This document shows positions 34,685-43,467 of a DNA stretch of 64,000 bases, piece by piece; the first letter of the stretch is position 1, and every line of letters starts with the position of its first letter. The stretch spans positions 62,001 through 126,000 of the forward strand of contig CAVUMM010000008.1 of NCBI GenBank assembly GCA_963742655.1, written 5' to 3'. This stretch comes from JAICLK01 sp963742655. GTDB lineage: Bacteria > Patescibacteriota > Saccharimonadia > Saccharimonadales > UBA4665. The translations under genes were made by a program, and so were the position numbers. Below the pieces are notes generated by a model that was not told the DNA's origin, ran no database searches, and was given only the letters and a program-made list of their open reading frames with translations.

Positions 34685-35509
34685 ATGGGAATAACGCTTG
34701 TTGATACACACTGCCACATTCACGAAGCGGCGGAGCACTTTGATGGCGAAAGTGAAACGCGTTTGCGTTGGAAGCGCGAAGGCGATCTGACACCCGACGC
34801 GATGATCCGCTCGGCCGCGACAGCCGGCGTAACAAGCCTGATTTGCGTGGGCACGACAGTTCAGGATAGCGAACTGGCGGTAGAGTTTGTACGCGAAAGA
34901 CACGGCGCCTACGCAAGTATCGGCATTCATCCGCACGAAGCCGGCCGGTATGTCGATAATCCCAAAATGCTTGAACATTTCGCGGATCTTGCCGGCAAAC
35001 CAAAAGTAGTAGCGGTGGGTGAGTGCGGACTGGATTATTTTTATACCCATTCATCGAGATCCGACCAGGTCAAAATGCTCCGGTATCAGATTGAATTAGC
35101 ATTGCAGTATAATCTGCCGATCATTTTCCATGTGCGCGAAGCATTCGATGATTTCTGGCCGATATTAGATAGCTACAAAAATATTAGAGGAGTTATCCAC
35201 AGTTTCAGCTCAAATAAGATTATTCTGTATGAAATATTACAGCGAAATTTGTATATCGGGTTGAACGGCATCATGACATTTACGAAAGATTTCGAACAAA
35301 CAGAGGCGGCGAAGGCGATTCCGCTTGAAAAAATCGTTGTAGAAACGGATGCGCCGTTCTTGACCCCGTCGCCGTATCGTGGTACAATTTGTGAGCCAAG
35401 ACATGTGCGCGTGACTGCCGAATTTCTGGCGAAAATCAGGGGTGAAAGCCTTGAAAAATTCGCCGAAGTTACTTCGCAGAACGCACACGATCTATTTGGA
35501 ATAGTTTGA
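34685..35509 (+). CDS. tatD: TatD-family metal-dependent DNase
   Basis: 274 residues with the TatD metal ligands in order: VDTHCHIHE (H-x-H), VAVGECGLDYFY (Glu), IIFHVRE (His), GVIHSFSS (His) and VVETDAPFLTP (Asp). TatD proteins are 3'-5' exonucleases or D-aminoacyl-tRNA deacylase-like enzymes. TATGCT at 34670-34675 precedes the ATG by nine bases. Its stop overlaps the possible start region of the next gene, so they are probably co-transcribed. metG-tatD neighbourhoods are common in bacteria, though here a surface gene lies between. Confidence 0.93.
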   Translation: MGITLVDTHCHIHEAAEHFDGESETRLRWKREGDLTPDAMIRSAATAGVTSLICVGTTVQDSELAVEFVRERHGAYASIGIHPHEAGRYVDNPKMLEHFADLAGKPKVVAVGECGLDYFYTHSSRSDQVKMLRYQIELALQYNLPIIFHVREAFDDFWPILDSYKNIRGVIHSFSSNKIILYEILQRNLYIGLNGIMTFTKDFEQTEAAKAIPLEKIVVETDAPFLTPSPYRGTICEPRHVRVTAEFLAKIRGESLEKFAEVTSQNAHDLFGIV

Positions 35510-35511
35510 GA

Positions 35512-36336
35512 ATGATTATGGCTAACAAGATTAACTCCAACGCACAGGATGCAGGCCGCCACTTTGAATTGGGACCATTGCAGCGATTGGATAAAGAATT
35601 AATTCCTCAAAGATCCGGCGGGCGCGCCAATCTATTGAACACGGCCTTGCGTTATGGCGCATCAACGATCCAGGCAACCGTTCCGGAATTGCATGGTGTC
35701 GGTCCGTTTGCCCACAATGCCAACTTTACGGATAACTCGCCGCCGGCCCAGGCAGAACGTGCTCGTATCGAACAAAGAGTGGCGGAACGACGACCAGCGG
35801 CCCAAGATACATCTTCCGTCTATCCGACGTCATATGCCAATCCGCAAACTGGTTCGATACAACAAGCACCGTCCACTCCGACCCATGCCGAGCAGCCTCC
35901 GGAAATTGATCCACGTATGGCCGCCGCAGCTTACCAAGAAGCGCTACCGAGCGACCGATTATTGCCAGTTGAACAAAACCACCACCTCGCAGCAGCCGAT
36001 GCGCGAATAACAGGCCAGGAGCCGTACAATGCGCCTGATGCGCCGAATTCTGGTACTTTCGAAACGGTTCCGCCTACTGTTGGCGGGGAATTTTACAACC
36101 AGGCCCAAAGTAAAGTGGACGCAGCTTACGACGAAATGAATGCTGTACAGGCTGCCGGCCTTGGATCGTCGCCTCTAGTAGCACCTGCAGCCGTGACACC
36201 AGAAGCTGTAACACCGTTATCCGAACGGGGCAGTGATCCACAAGTTGATGCCATGCGCGATCGAGTCGATGAGGCATTTCAAGATATGGGTTGGGAAGAT
36301 CTGGATGGTATTCCCGGCGGAAGGCAGTTCGTATGA
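35512..36336 (+). CDS. Low-complexity, probably disordered protein
   Basis: About 274 residues, rich in Ala, Pro, Gln and Glu, with few hydrophobic stretches, no signal peptide and no recognised domain. An N-terminal segment RHFELGPLQRLDKELIPQR and a C-terminal helix DPQVDAMRDRVDEAFQDMG look more ordered. The start could be 35512 or 35518. It is coupled by overlap to the next gene (ATGA) and follows tatD without a gap. The function is unknown. Confidence 0.6.
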   Translation: MIMANKINSNAQDAGRHFELGPLQRLDKELIPQRSGGRANLLNTALRYGASTIQATVPELHGVGPFAHNANFTDNSPPAQAERARIEQRVAERRPAAQDTSSVYPTSYANPQTGSIQQAPSTPTHAEQPPEIDPRMAAAAYQEALPSDRLLPVEQNHHLAAADARITGQEPYNAPDAPNSGTFETVPPTVGGEFYNQAQSKVDAAYDEMNAVQAAGLGSSPLVAPAAVTPEAVTPLSERGSDPQVDAMRDRVDEAFQDMGWEDLDGIPGGRQFV

Positions 36337-36710
36337 GCCGGATTCTTGATTTTATCCTCGGCCATCAGATGACTGCCGAAGAACGCGCCGCCGCAATCGA
36401 CAAAGCCCTGATCCACTATGAAGCCAAAATCGGCGGAGAGTTGTTCGGGCCGATTCCGAAAGACGGCCGCCGCGAGTTTTTCTGTCTGGACGAACGGACG
36501 TGGGTCTGGCACGAAGAATGGAAAGACGAAGCCGGCTACCACGTTGCCACCACGCGCTACGACGTGCGGCCGAACGGTGTTTTCAAATCGCAGGGCAGCA
36601 GCTCCTATCAGGCGCTCAGCCCCAAAGAAGCGCGCAACCTGTACAACGCGATGTATCTGTATTACCAACGGGTGATGCCCGAGTTGATGCGATTGCAGCA
36701 GCTAAACTAA
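36333..36710 (+). CDS. Small hypothetical protein
   Basis: 125 residues, beginning MSRILDFILGHQMTAEERAA. It contains FCLDERTWVWHEEW and a regular alternation suggesting a beta-sheet domain (YHVATTRYDVRPNGVFK), ending in a helix LSPKEARNLYNAMYLYYQR. I do not recognise the family. Its start overlaps the preceding stop by four bases. The last helix and conserved tryptophans suggest a folded cytoplasmic protein. Confidence 0.6.
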   Translation: MSRILDFILGHQMTAEERAAAIDKALIHYEAKIGGELFGPIPKDGRREFFCLDERTWVWHEEWKDEAGYHVATTRYDVRPNGVFKSQGSSSYQALSPKEARNLYNAMYLYYQRVMPELMRLQQLN

Positions 36711-36745
36711 CAAGTCGCCAGGGCGGCTTCGTTATACTTTAGATC

Positions 36746-37894
36746 ATGAAAAGTCACCAGCCCATTTATATGGACTATGCCGCGGCGACACCGATGGACG
36801 ACAGGGTCGTGGCGGCGATGCGGCCGTATTTTACGGAAAAATTTTATAATCCTTCGGCGACATATTCGGCGGCAAACGCCGTGGCCGACGACCTGGCTGC
36901 GGCCAGAGCTACCGTGGCACATTGGCTGGGCGCGAGGCCGAGCGAAATTATATTTACCGCCGGCGGCACCGAAGCTAACAACCTCGCCATCCAGGGTGTT
37001 ATGCGGTCATTCCCGCAGGCCAATCTCGTGATCAGCGCGGTCGAGCACGAGTCGGTCTTTGCGCCCGCCCAGTTATGCGACCATAGAATCGCGCCGGTCG
37101 ATAGGCAAGGTGCTGTCGATGTTGCAGGGCTCACCAAGCTGATCGATGACAATACGGTGCTAGTGAGCGTGATGTACGCCAACAACGAGGTTGGCACCAT
37201 CCAGCCGATCCGCGAAATTGCCCGAACGCTAAAAGAGGCCAGGGATAAACGCCGGCGTACAGGCAGCACATTGCCGCTTTATTTTCACACCGACGCTGCC
37301 CAGGCCGCCAATTACCTTGATTTACATGTCTCGCGGCTCGGCGTTGACCTGATGACGGTCAACGGTGGCAAAATCTACGGGCCGAAGCAATCCGGGGCAC
37401 TGTTTGTCGGAGCGAATGTCGACCTACAGCCGCTGATACTTGGCGGCGGTCAGGAGCGCGGAAAACGCAGCGGCACCGAAAATGTCGCGGCGGCGATCGG
37501 TTTCGCAGCGGCGCTCGAAATCGCCCAGACTGACCGGCATGAAGAAGCCAAACGATCAGTTGGGCTCCAGCGGAATTTCTTCCGCGGAATTTCCACTAAA
37601 CTTCCGCAAGCTTCCATCAATGGATCGCTCAAAAAGCGACTGCCCAATAATGTGCATATTACCATTCCTGATACGGATAATGAACGCGTGCTCATGCAGC
37701 TTGATGAAGCGGGCATTATTGCCGCCGCCGGCTCAGCCTGCAGCGCCAGTAACGAAGATCCGTCGCATGTGCTTCGCGCCATGGGAATCTCCAAAAAAGA
37801 CGCCCAAAGCTCACTGCGTTTTACTCTGGGGAGAGCTACAAAAAAAGATGATATTGGCTACGCCGTCGAAAATCTTGCAAAGTTAATAGCGTAA
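36746..37894 (+). CDS. iscS: Cysteine desulfurase (NifS/IscS family)
   Basis: 382 residues, PLP-dependent. FTAGGTEANNLAIQG binds PLP phosphate, the PLP Asp lies in FHTDAAQAANY, the Schiff-base Lys is K209 in VNGGKIYGPK, and the persulfide Cys is C332 in AAGSACSASNEDPSHVL. The usual His beside the lysine (SHK/GHK) is Gly here. It takes sulfur from cysteine and probably feeds MnmA (61983-63092) for tRNA thiolation. No iscU or sufU is adjacent. TATACT ends eight bases before the ATG, a leaderless start. Confidence 0.93.
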   Translation: MKSHQPIYMDYAAATPMDDRVVAAMRPYFTEKFYNPSATYSAANAVADDLAAARATVAHWLGARPSEIIFTAGGTEANNLAIQGVMRSFPQANLVISAVEHESVFAPAQLCDHRIAPVDRQGAVDVAGLTKLIDDNTVLVSVMYANNEVGTIQPIREIARTLKEARDKRRRTGSTLPLYFHTDAAQAANYLDLHVSRLGVDLMTVNGGKIYGPKQSGALFVGANVDLQPLILGGGQERGKRSGTENVAAAIGFAAALEIAQTDRHEEAKRSVGLQRNFFRGISTKLPQASINGSLKKRLPNNVHITIPDTDNERVLMQLDEAGIIAAAGSACSASNEDPSHVLRAMGISKKDAQSSLRFTLGRATKKDDIGYAVENLAKLIA

Positions 37895-37957
37895 TAATTT
37901 TTTATGTATGACTATACTATGGTAGTGTCATATAATATTTTAGCTAAATGAGTATAG

Positions 37958-39286
37958 GTGTCTCTTATGGCTGAGGGCTTGCTAAACGAGATTGTACAAG
38001 GCAGCAATTTTGAATCCGGCATTGGCGGAGGTTTTCCAGTCGAAACTCAAACTTTACTGCAAGGCTATAATACGGCGTACGCGGTGCAGTTCATTCGCTA
38101 CCTCGCGCAAATGCCTGATATGCCGATTGTGCTCGTCGAACCGGGTGGGAATACGATGCGTGTTACGTGCGAGACACTGAAGCAGATACAGGCGCTCGGC
38201 GGAGGCGACGCACCCATACATGTGAAATCATTCGACAACGCCTACGCGAAAAACAAGTCTTTGCTGCGCAGGGCAAGAACAAATGTTGAATTGTATGCAG
38301 GGCAATATACGCCTAACGCAACCATTGAAATTTTTGGTGCCGATTGGAATGCAGATAGTGGGCAGTCGCCATGGGATGATAGATTAGTAGCGTCTGGCGG
38401 TATAGATGTAGTCACAGCCAACCCACCGTTTAGACGGACAGATATTGAACGGGCGTACTTTGTGCCGGAAGAATATAGAGACCAGCCTTTTAGCGCGGTT
38501 GCCGGTGGCTCCACTGGAGTTGGATCAACAAAAATTTTGCTCGATAGATTGGCACCGCTTATGTCGGATAAACTAGGAGCGTGCTTATTGTTCCGTTGTT
38601 CAATTCTTGCAAGTACATTTGAGCTGGGCGAAGTTATTCAAAACGCCTTTAACCCTACCGGCTTGATGTATGACTACCGGTTTTTAAATGGCGCGTCTGA
38701 AGTCGATGATCTCTACCTGCAAAGTGATACCTTAATTCCTGAACCACGATCGTTCATAATCCAACTTCAATCCAGAAGAAACCATGGCGATGCAGTTGAT
38801 AGTGTGATGACCGGCGTTCGCGCATCAATGGGGCGACTTGCGCAATATCTGGGTGGTAGAGTGTTAAATAGCATAGAAGTTGAACAATTCGATGCAATTA
38901 ATCGTGCATTAACGGGTCCACTTGATCTGACGATAAGTGAAAAAAGTTTACTCATTGATCTTTTATATGATCATGGTGACTTAAGGTTTATCGATGATGA
39001 TCATGACCAGTTTAGGTTTGGGGGAGCGTTTGACAATTTTCGGTGGAATATAATATGCCGAGTTCTTGAACTTGACCGTGGTTTGGAGGTTGCGCCATTC
39101 CGTGATGGCAGCAATGAAAGTTTATGGGATAGCGAAGGTTTTTCGGAAGCTTTGCAAATTGCCCGCATGCTTCATATGCGCAATGCAGGGTACCATATTA
39201 CGGTAGATTCATTATCTGATACTGCTCGTCAATGGCTTACCGAAGCTGCTAATGTTTTGCTAAGACCCGCAGGCAACGACAAATAG
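37958..39286 (+). CDS. Methyltransferase-like protein with NPPF motif
   Basis: 442 residues (start GTG 37958 or ATG 37967). IDVVTANPPFRRTDIERAYF carries the N-P-P-F motif IV of enzymes that methylate planar nitrogens (DNA adenine, RNA guanine or protein Gln). MPIVLVEPGGNTMRVTCETL may be motif I (E-x-G-G-x-x). The C-terminal half is helical and unrecognised. No restriction endonuclease or specificity subunit lies next to it, so it is either an orphan nucleic-acid methyltransferase or an inactive relative. An AT-rich region with several -10-like boxes precedes it. Confidence 0.6.
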   Translation: MSLMAEGLLNEIVQGSNFESGIGGGFPVETQTLLQGYNTAYAVQFIRYLAQMPDMPIVLVEPGGNTMRVTCETLKQIQALGGGDAPIHVKSFDNAYAKNKSLLRRARTNVELYAGQYTPNATIEIFGADWNADSGQSPWDDRLVASGGIDVVTANPPFRRTDIERAYFVPEEYRDQPFSAVAGGSTGVGSTKILLDRLAPLMSDKLGACLLFRCSILASTFELGEVIQNAFNPTGLMYDYRFLNGASEVDDLYLQSDTLIPEPRSFIIQLQSRRNHGDAVDSVMTGVRASMGRLAQYLGGRVLNSIEVEQFDAINRALTGPLDLTISEKSLLIDLLYDHGDLRFIDDDHDQFRFGGAFDNFRWNIICRVLELDRGLEVAPFRDGSNESLWDSEGFSEALQIARMLHMRNAGYHITVDSLSDTARQWLTEAANVLLRPAGNDK

Positions 39287-39351
39287 GTTACAAACTGTTA
39301 AAACTCTGAAATTTACCGTTTAAACCAAAAGCGCTATACTGATAAGTTGAA

Positions 39352-40188
39352 ATGGCAAAATACAAACAATTTATCATAACGTCCGTTTTAGCGTTGCTAG
39401 GTTTGTTGCCACTAGCAGTTGTCGGTTCGGCGAGCGCGCAAGCCGTGGTGCGCAGTTTCGGTACCGACTCTGTGCTGGATCCGGGCGTCATCGTTCAGCT
39501 TGATCCGAACGACCCTTCGAAAGTAAAACCGGCTACCCAAGCGGCGATGGATCGAATTCACGGCGTGGTGGTATCACCGAACGACGCGCCGGTTTCCCTG
39601 CAGACCGAGACGAATGTACAGCAAGCGTACATCGCCACGACCGGCGAATACCAGGTGCTGGTGAGCGACCAGAACGGGCCGATCCTGAAGGATGATTACG
39701 TCACGCTTTCGTCTATAGCCGGCGTCGGCATGAAAGCCGACTACAACCAGACAGTTGTGCTCGGCAAAGCGATCAACCCGTTTGACGGCAAATCAGGCGT
39801 GCGGGTCACGACTTCGCTCAAAGAAAACGGCAAAAACGTCACCGTCCATCTTGGTTATATCGCAATCGACGTCAGTCTTTCACACAACCCGCTGTATCGG
39901 AATTCCACCAAAACCGAATTACAGGACGCCTTGCAGCGGATAGCCCAGACGGTCGCCCATAAGCCGGTCACTCTGGTGCATATCTATATGAGTATTGCCG
40001 TGCTGTTCGCCAGTGTCATAATTTCGGGCATACTGATGTACACCGGTGTGCGGGGCGGATTGTTGGCGATGGGGCGTAATCCTCTGGCCAAGACGCATAT
40101 TTTCAAGGGTATGATACAGGTTATTTTGACGAGTTTGATCGTATTGATTGTCGGCATTTTCGCAGTCTATCTCATCCTGAAATCTTAA
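39352..40188 (+). CDS. Secreted-domain protein ending in a subunit-c-like hairpin
   Basis: 278 residues. A signal peptide (SVLALLGLLPLAVVGSASAQA) is followed by an extracytoplasmic beta-rich domain (about 31-205). From residue 206 comes a helical hairpin: YMSIAVLFASVIISGILMY, then GVRGGLLAMGRNPLAKTH, then MIQVILTSLIVLIVGIFAVY. The G-x-x-G-G turn, the R-N-P loop (242-244) and the Tyr 31 residues on are laid out as in F0 subunit c (A-R-Q-P loop). The carboxylate of c (19-20 residues after the loop Arg) is replaced by S261/L262. The predicted topology puts the loop in the cytoplasm facing F1. A TTTACC-17-TATACT promoter (39312-39340) opens the operon. The c-like reading is my inference; a two-helix anchor of another origin is the alternative. 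Confidence 0.65.
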   Translation: MAKYKQFIITSVLALLGLLPLAVVGSASAQAVVRSFGTDSVLDPGVIVQLDPNDPSKVKPATQAAMDRIHGVVVSPNDAPVSLQTETNVQQAYIATTGEYQVLVSDQNGPILKDDYVTLSSIAGVGMKADYNQTVVLGKAINPFDGKSGVRVTTSLKENGKNVTVHLGYIAIDVSLSHNPLYRNSTKTELQDALQRIAQTVAHKPVTLVHIYMSIAVLFASVIISGILMYTGVRGGLLAMGRNPLAKTHIFKGMIQVILTSLIVLIVGIFAVYLILKS

Positions 40189-40321
40189 GGTACGCTCACC
40201 GGCAAAAAAATTAGGGAATTTTGGCGATGGATAATAGAATAGTAACGTAAGCTTTATATAAGTTAAGGGCTAACCTGCAAAAATAAGCACTTAAGCTGAG
40301 CGTAAAAATGGTGGGCAATAT

Positions 40322-40939
40322 ATGACAATCGGTGACTTGGTCGTAGTTGTAGCGAGCCTGTTGGCGGCTGCGGCGGCTTTTATCTGGGTGGCCGTGCGTC
40401 TAGGGCGTGATAGCGGTAACAAGGGCAAAGACAGCTCGTACGTCGATGCGGCCGGCCAGGTAGCCGAACGGATTTTTGATGACAAGTTCCGCGAGGAACT
40501 GCGCAACCGCGGCCGGATGCATTTTGAAAAAATCATCGGCGAAAACGCTATGTTCCTGCAACAGGACCTGCGGCTGACGACCAGCCAGCTGAATGATTAT
40601 ATGAAGCAGGAAATCACCCGCAAGCTCAAAGAGGAATTTGACAAATACGAGCAATCCATCATGGACGCCAAGCAGCTGGCGATTGACTCCATCCAGAAAA
40701 CCAACCAGGCGATCGATGAAGAACGCGCTGCGCTGATCGAACAGATCCACAAGGAATTGGCTGCGGACCGGACGCACCGGGTCAAGCATTTCGAGGAGAA
40801 TATGGCCGACGTCATCAACCATTACCTTATGGCGGCGATCGGTGATCAGATTGACCTGAGCGACCAGCTGGAGTACATATTGGCTAGTTTTGAGGAGAAT
40901 AAGGCGGCGATAATAGAGGACATCTCCAATGGCACATAA
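40322..40939 (+). CDS. F0 subunit b-like stalk protein
   Basis: 205 residues: one N-terminal membrane helix (LVVVVASLLAAAAAFIWVAV), then a long, highly charged helical region (about 45-190) such as QLNDYMKQEITRKLKEEFDK, predicted to be coiled coil. This is the shape of ATP synthase subunit b, and the gene stands where b belongs, before delta. It is longer than usual (about 160-170) and I see no diagnostic b signature. It could tether the F1 part to the membrane as a stator. The function is inferred from shape and position. Confidence 0.55.
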   Translation: MTIGDLVVVVASLLAAAAAFIWVAVRLGRDSGNKGKDSSYVDAAGQVAERIFDDKFREELRNRGRMHFEKIIGENAMFLQQDLRLTTSQLNDYMKQEITRKLKEEFDKYEQSIMDAKQLAIDSIQKTNQAIDEERAALIEQIHKELAADRTHRVKHFEENMADVINHYLMAAIGDQIDLSDQLEYILASFEENKAAIIEDISNGT

Positions 40940-40951
40940 AAGTGCGGGCTC

Positions 40952-41057
40952 CATGCTTGGCACATTGCTGCGTTGTCAGCTCCTGTGCTCCTCCGCCATA
41001 CCACAAAGTACGGCTCCGTCCGCGCATCGCTGCCGCCTTGCACTGCACTCAAGCATG
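40952..41057. repeat. Palindromic element in the b-delta spacer
   Basis: CATGCTTG (40952-40959) and CAAGCATG (41050-41057) form the ends of a roughly 106-base element. The inside contains GGCACATTGCTGCG, CATACCACAAAGTACGG and TTGCACTGCACTC, words that recur in similar order in the element at 56317-56441. Confidence 0.5.
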
Positions 41058-41103
41058 AAACCCTTACGTAAACCGACTGGTCAAAAATGCTTGTTTATGG
41101 CGA

Positions 41104-41766
41104 GTGCGCATGGTTGAGGAGCAGGCGAAGCCGAAATTTGTGTTGCCGGCCTCTTTGGCTGAGCCGGCTGATATTATGCGCGCTTCCCGGGAGCTGGAAA
41201 GTGTCGACGATTTTTTACGCGAGTCCGCCATTCGCAAATCGCCGGCTGCCACGGCACTTCCCAAAACGACCAAAGCTTTGCGCGAACTGGCCGAAGTTAA
41301 CGGGCTAAATTTATTACAGCCCGATCACCGCGCGAAGGCTGATCGCCTGCTGGATGCTTTGCAGAAAGCAGCGCCGGTGTTGCATATCAGCTTTGCAGTC
41401 GATCCGTCGTCTACCTTCGTGGAAAATATTATCACGCGTTTGCGCCAGAGCATCCACCCGTATTTATTGGTTCAGATCGGTTTGCAGCCTTCGATAGCCG
41501 GCGGCTGTATCGTGCGCAGCGAAAACAAACTGTTTGATTTCAGCCTGCGCCAACATTTGCGCAAGCACAAGGATCTTCTGACCAAGATAATCGCGAATCT
41601 GGATGAAGAAAATGCGCCCGAACCGTCCGCTGCGCCGGCCGCGTCAACTGTATCTGCGCCACCAGCTCAGCCCGCAGCCGACGCAACGGCGGCTACAGCT
41701 CCGGCCACCGGGCTCGCCGAACCGCTCTCGCCCACGCCTGTGCTACCGCAGGAGACTGCTGCATGA
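41104..41766 (+). CDS. atpH: F1-ATPase delta-like subunit
   Basis: 220 residues. The region ISFAVDPSSTFVENIITRLR and the block LQPSIAGGCIVRSENKLFDF with SLRQHLRKHKDLL match the C-terminal signature of subunit delta (P-S-x-x-G-G-x-x-x-R, then D-x-S-x-x-x-x-L). The last 55 residues are a Pro/Ala/Thr-rich tail not found in ordinary delta. The N-terminal six-helix domain is shortened or divergent. Delta joins the stalk to the top of F1. Start GTG 41104 or ATG 41110. It overlaps alpha by four bases (ATGA). Confidence 0.75.
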   Translation: MRMVEEQAKPKFVLPASLAEPADIMRASRELESVDDFLRESAIRKSPAATALPKTTKALRELAEVNGLNLLQPDHRAKADRLLDALQKAAPVLHISFAVDPSSTFVENIITRLRQSIHPYLLVQIGLQPSIAGGCIVRSENKLFDFSLRQHLRKHKDLLTKIIANLDEENAPEPSAAPAASTVSAPPAQPAADATAATAPATGLAEPLSPTPVLPQETAA

Positions 41767-43346
41767 GCGATAACAAGCATTTCGACAAACTCGTCGCCGC
41801 GGGCAAACCGGTCGGCGAGGTCGTAGCCGTTGAGAAATTCCTGATAAAAGTGCGGGGACTCAGGCCTTGCGGCATTCACGCATTGGTGATGTTCGAAGAC
41901 GGCAGCAAAGGATTCGTGCACCAGGTCCAAGTAGATTACGTGATAGTACTTCATCTCGGCTCTGAAAATCTGCGGGTCGGTATGGTGGCGGTTATCCAAC
42001 ATGAAGAACTGGTGTGCAAAGTAGGCAAAGAATTTATCGGCCGGGTTGTATCAGCTACCGGTGACCCGCTGGATGGTAAGGGCCCGATCACGGCGGATGC
42101 GACATGGCCGGTATTTAACGCCGCGCCGCCATTATATGAACGCAAACTCGTCGAGGACCAGGTGGAAAGCGGAGTCACGGCCATCGACGCGCTCTTCCCG
42201 ATCGTGCGGGGGCAGCGTATGGCGCTGCTCGGCGACAGCAAATCCGGCAAAAGTACCGTCGTCACCCAGCTGGCCATCAACCAGAAAAACACCGATCAAA
42301 TCGTGGTGTATTGCCTGATCGCCAAACGGCGCAGCGATGTCGATACGTTATTGAACCGTCTGAGCGAAAACGGCGGGCTCGAAAAGGCGATCGTCGTGGT
42401 GAGCACCATGTTCGAATCGCTCATCATGAGCTATATCGTGCCGTACGTCGCCTGTGCTATGGCCGAATATCTGTGGCAGAAGTGCGACGAAGACGCCATC
42501 ATCGTATATGACGACCTGACTTCCCACGCCCATGCCTACCGTGAAGTTGCCCTGCTTTCCGGCGTGAGCCCCGGCCGCGATAGCTATCCGGGCGATATGT
42601 TCTACGCGCACTCCAGCTTGTTGGAGCGAGCCGGGCGGCTGGATCGTAATAGCAAGACGCTGACAAGCATCCCGGTGGTGCACGCCGCCAACGGCGATAT
42701 CACTGCCTATTTGCCGACCAATATCATGTCCATTACGGACGGCCAGTGGATTTTGGACATGGAAATTTTCCGGGCCGGTATCCGGCCGGCGCTCAACATC
42801 GGTTTGAGCGTGACCCGTGCCGGCGGCGTGGGGCACAATAAACGCCAAAAGGCACTGGCTGCCCAGACACTCAAGATCCTGGCCGATTATCGTCAGGCCG
42901 AAGAATTTTCACACTTCGGTTCAGAGCTCGGACCCGAAGCCAAACACGCGCTGGCAACCGGCAAACGTATCTTCGAAGTACTGACCCAGGGCCCCGGAGA
43001 CACCTATTCGCTGATGGCGCAACAGCTCATGATGGATATAATATTGAACCTGGAAGATGGTTCAGAAATAGATATCAACTCGCTCAAACTGCATGTGCGC
43101 GACGCCGCGGCCAAGGTGAAAAACGATGATGGGTTTGATGGCGTGCGCAACGAGCTGAAAGCGATGTGTTTGAAAAAGCCGGCTGTCGCCAGCCCGCCGC
43201 CGGCAGTAAAGGCAGCGGCACCAACTGATGCCAAATCTGATGAAAAAAACGATGAAAAACATGACGAAAAGTCGGGCGATAAAAAGGATGACAAACACGC
43301 CGAGAAGGATAAAGAAGCCAAAGAACATGCAGAGGCCAAGAAATGA
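41763..43346 (+). CDS. atpA: F1-ATPase alpha subunit, divergent
   Basis: 527 residues. Walker A is GDSKSGKST (157-165; the usual alpha form is GDRQTGKT). Walker B is AIIVYDDLTSHAHAYRE, and the conserved SPGRDSYPGDMFYAHSSLLE and GLSVTRAGGVGH follow, where R352 is the arginine finger that completes the beta catalytic site. A 45-residue tail rich in Lys, Asp and Glu is unusual. Alpha alternates with beta in the F1 hexamer. The order delta-alpha-gamma-beta-epsilon is that of a normal atp operon, but the sequence is distinctly non-canonical at both termini. Confidence 0.9.
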   Translation: MSDNKHFDKLVAAGKPVGEVVAVEKFLIKVRGLRPCGIHALVMFEDGSKGFVHQVQVDYVIVLHLGSENLRVGMVAVIQHEELVCKVGKEFIGRVVSATGDPLDGKGPITADATWPVFNAAPPLYERKLVEDQVESGVTAIDALFPIVRGQRMALLGDSKSGKSTVVTQLAINQKNTDQIVVYCLIAKRRSDVDTLLNRLSENGGLEKAIVVVSTMFESLIMSYIVPYVACAMAEYLWQKCDEDAIIVYDDLTSHAHAYREVALLSGVSPGRDSYPGDMFYAHSSLLERAGRLDRNSKTLTSIPVVHAANGDITAYLPTNIMSITDGQWILDMEIFRAGIRPALNIGLSVTRAGGVGHNKRQKALAAQTLKILADYRQAEEFSHFGSELGPEAKHALATGKRIFEVLTQGPGDTYSLMAQQLMMDIILNLEDGSEIDINSLKLHVRDAAAKVKNDDGFDGVRNELKAMCLKKPAVASPPPAVKAAAPTDAKSDEKNDEKHDEKSGDKKDDKHAEKDKEAKEHAEAKK

Positions 43347-43452
43347 GTAGTTGGGTGCTGGTAGCTGGTAGCTGGCGCTGTGCCCGGCGCAGCCAACTGC
43401 GTAGCTCGAAGCTCGATCAACTAACTACTAGCTACCAACTGCTAGCTACTAC
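43347..43452. repeat. Palindromic TAGCTAC-type repeat in the alpha-gamma spacer
   Basis: The left arm runs from 43347 (GTAGTTGGGTGCTGGTAGCT) and the right arm ends at 43452 (ACCAACTGCTAGCTACTAC). The arms are imperfect reverse complements of about 35 bases, made of the words TAGCTAC, TAGCTGG and AACTACTA. The same words build the repeat inside mnmA at 62363-62435. Confidence 0.6.
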
Positions 43453-43467
43453 GAACGGAGTTCGCGC

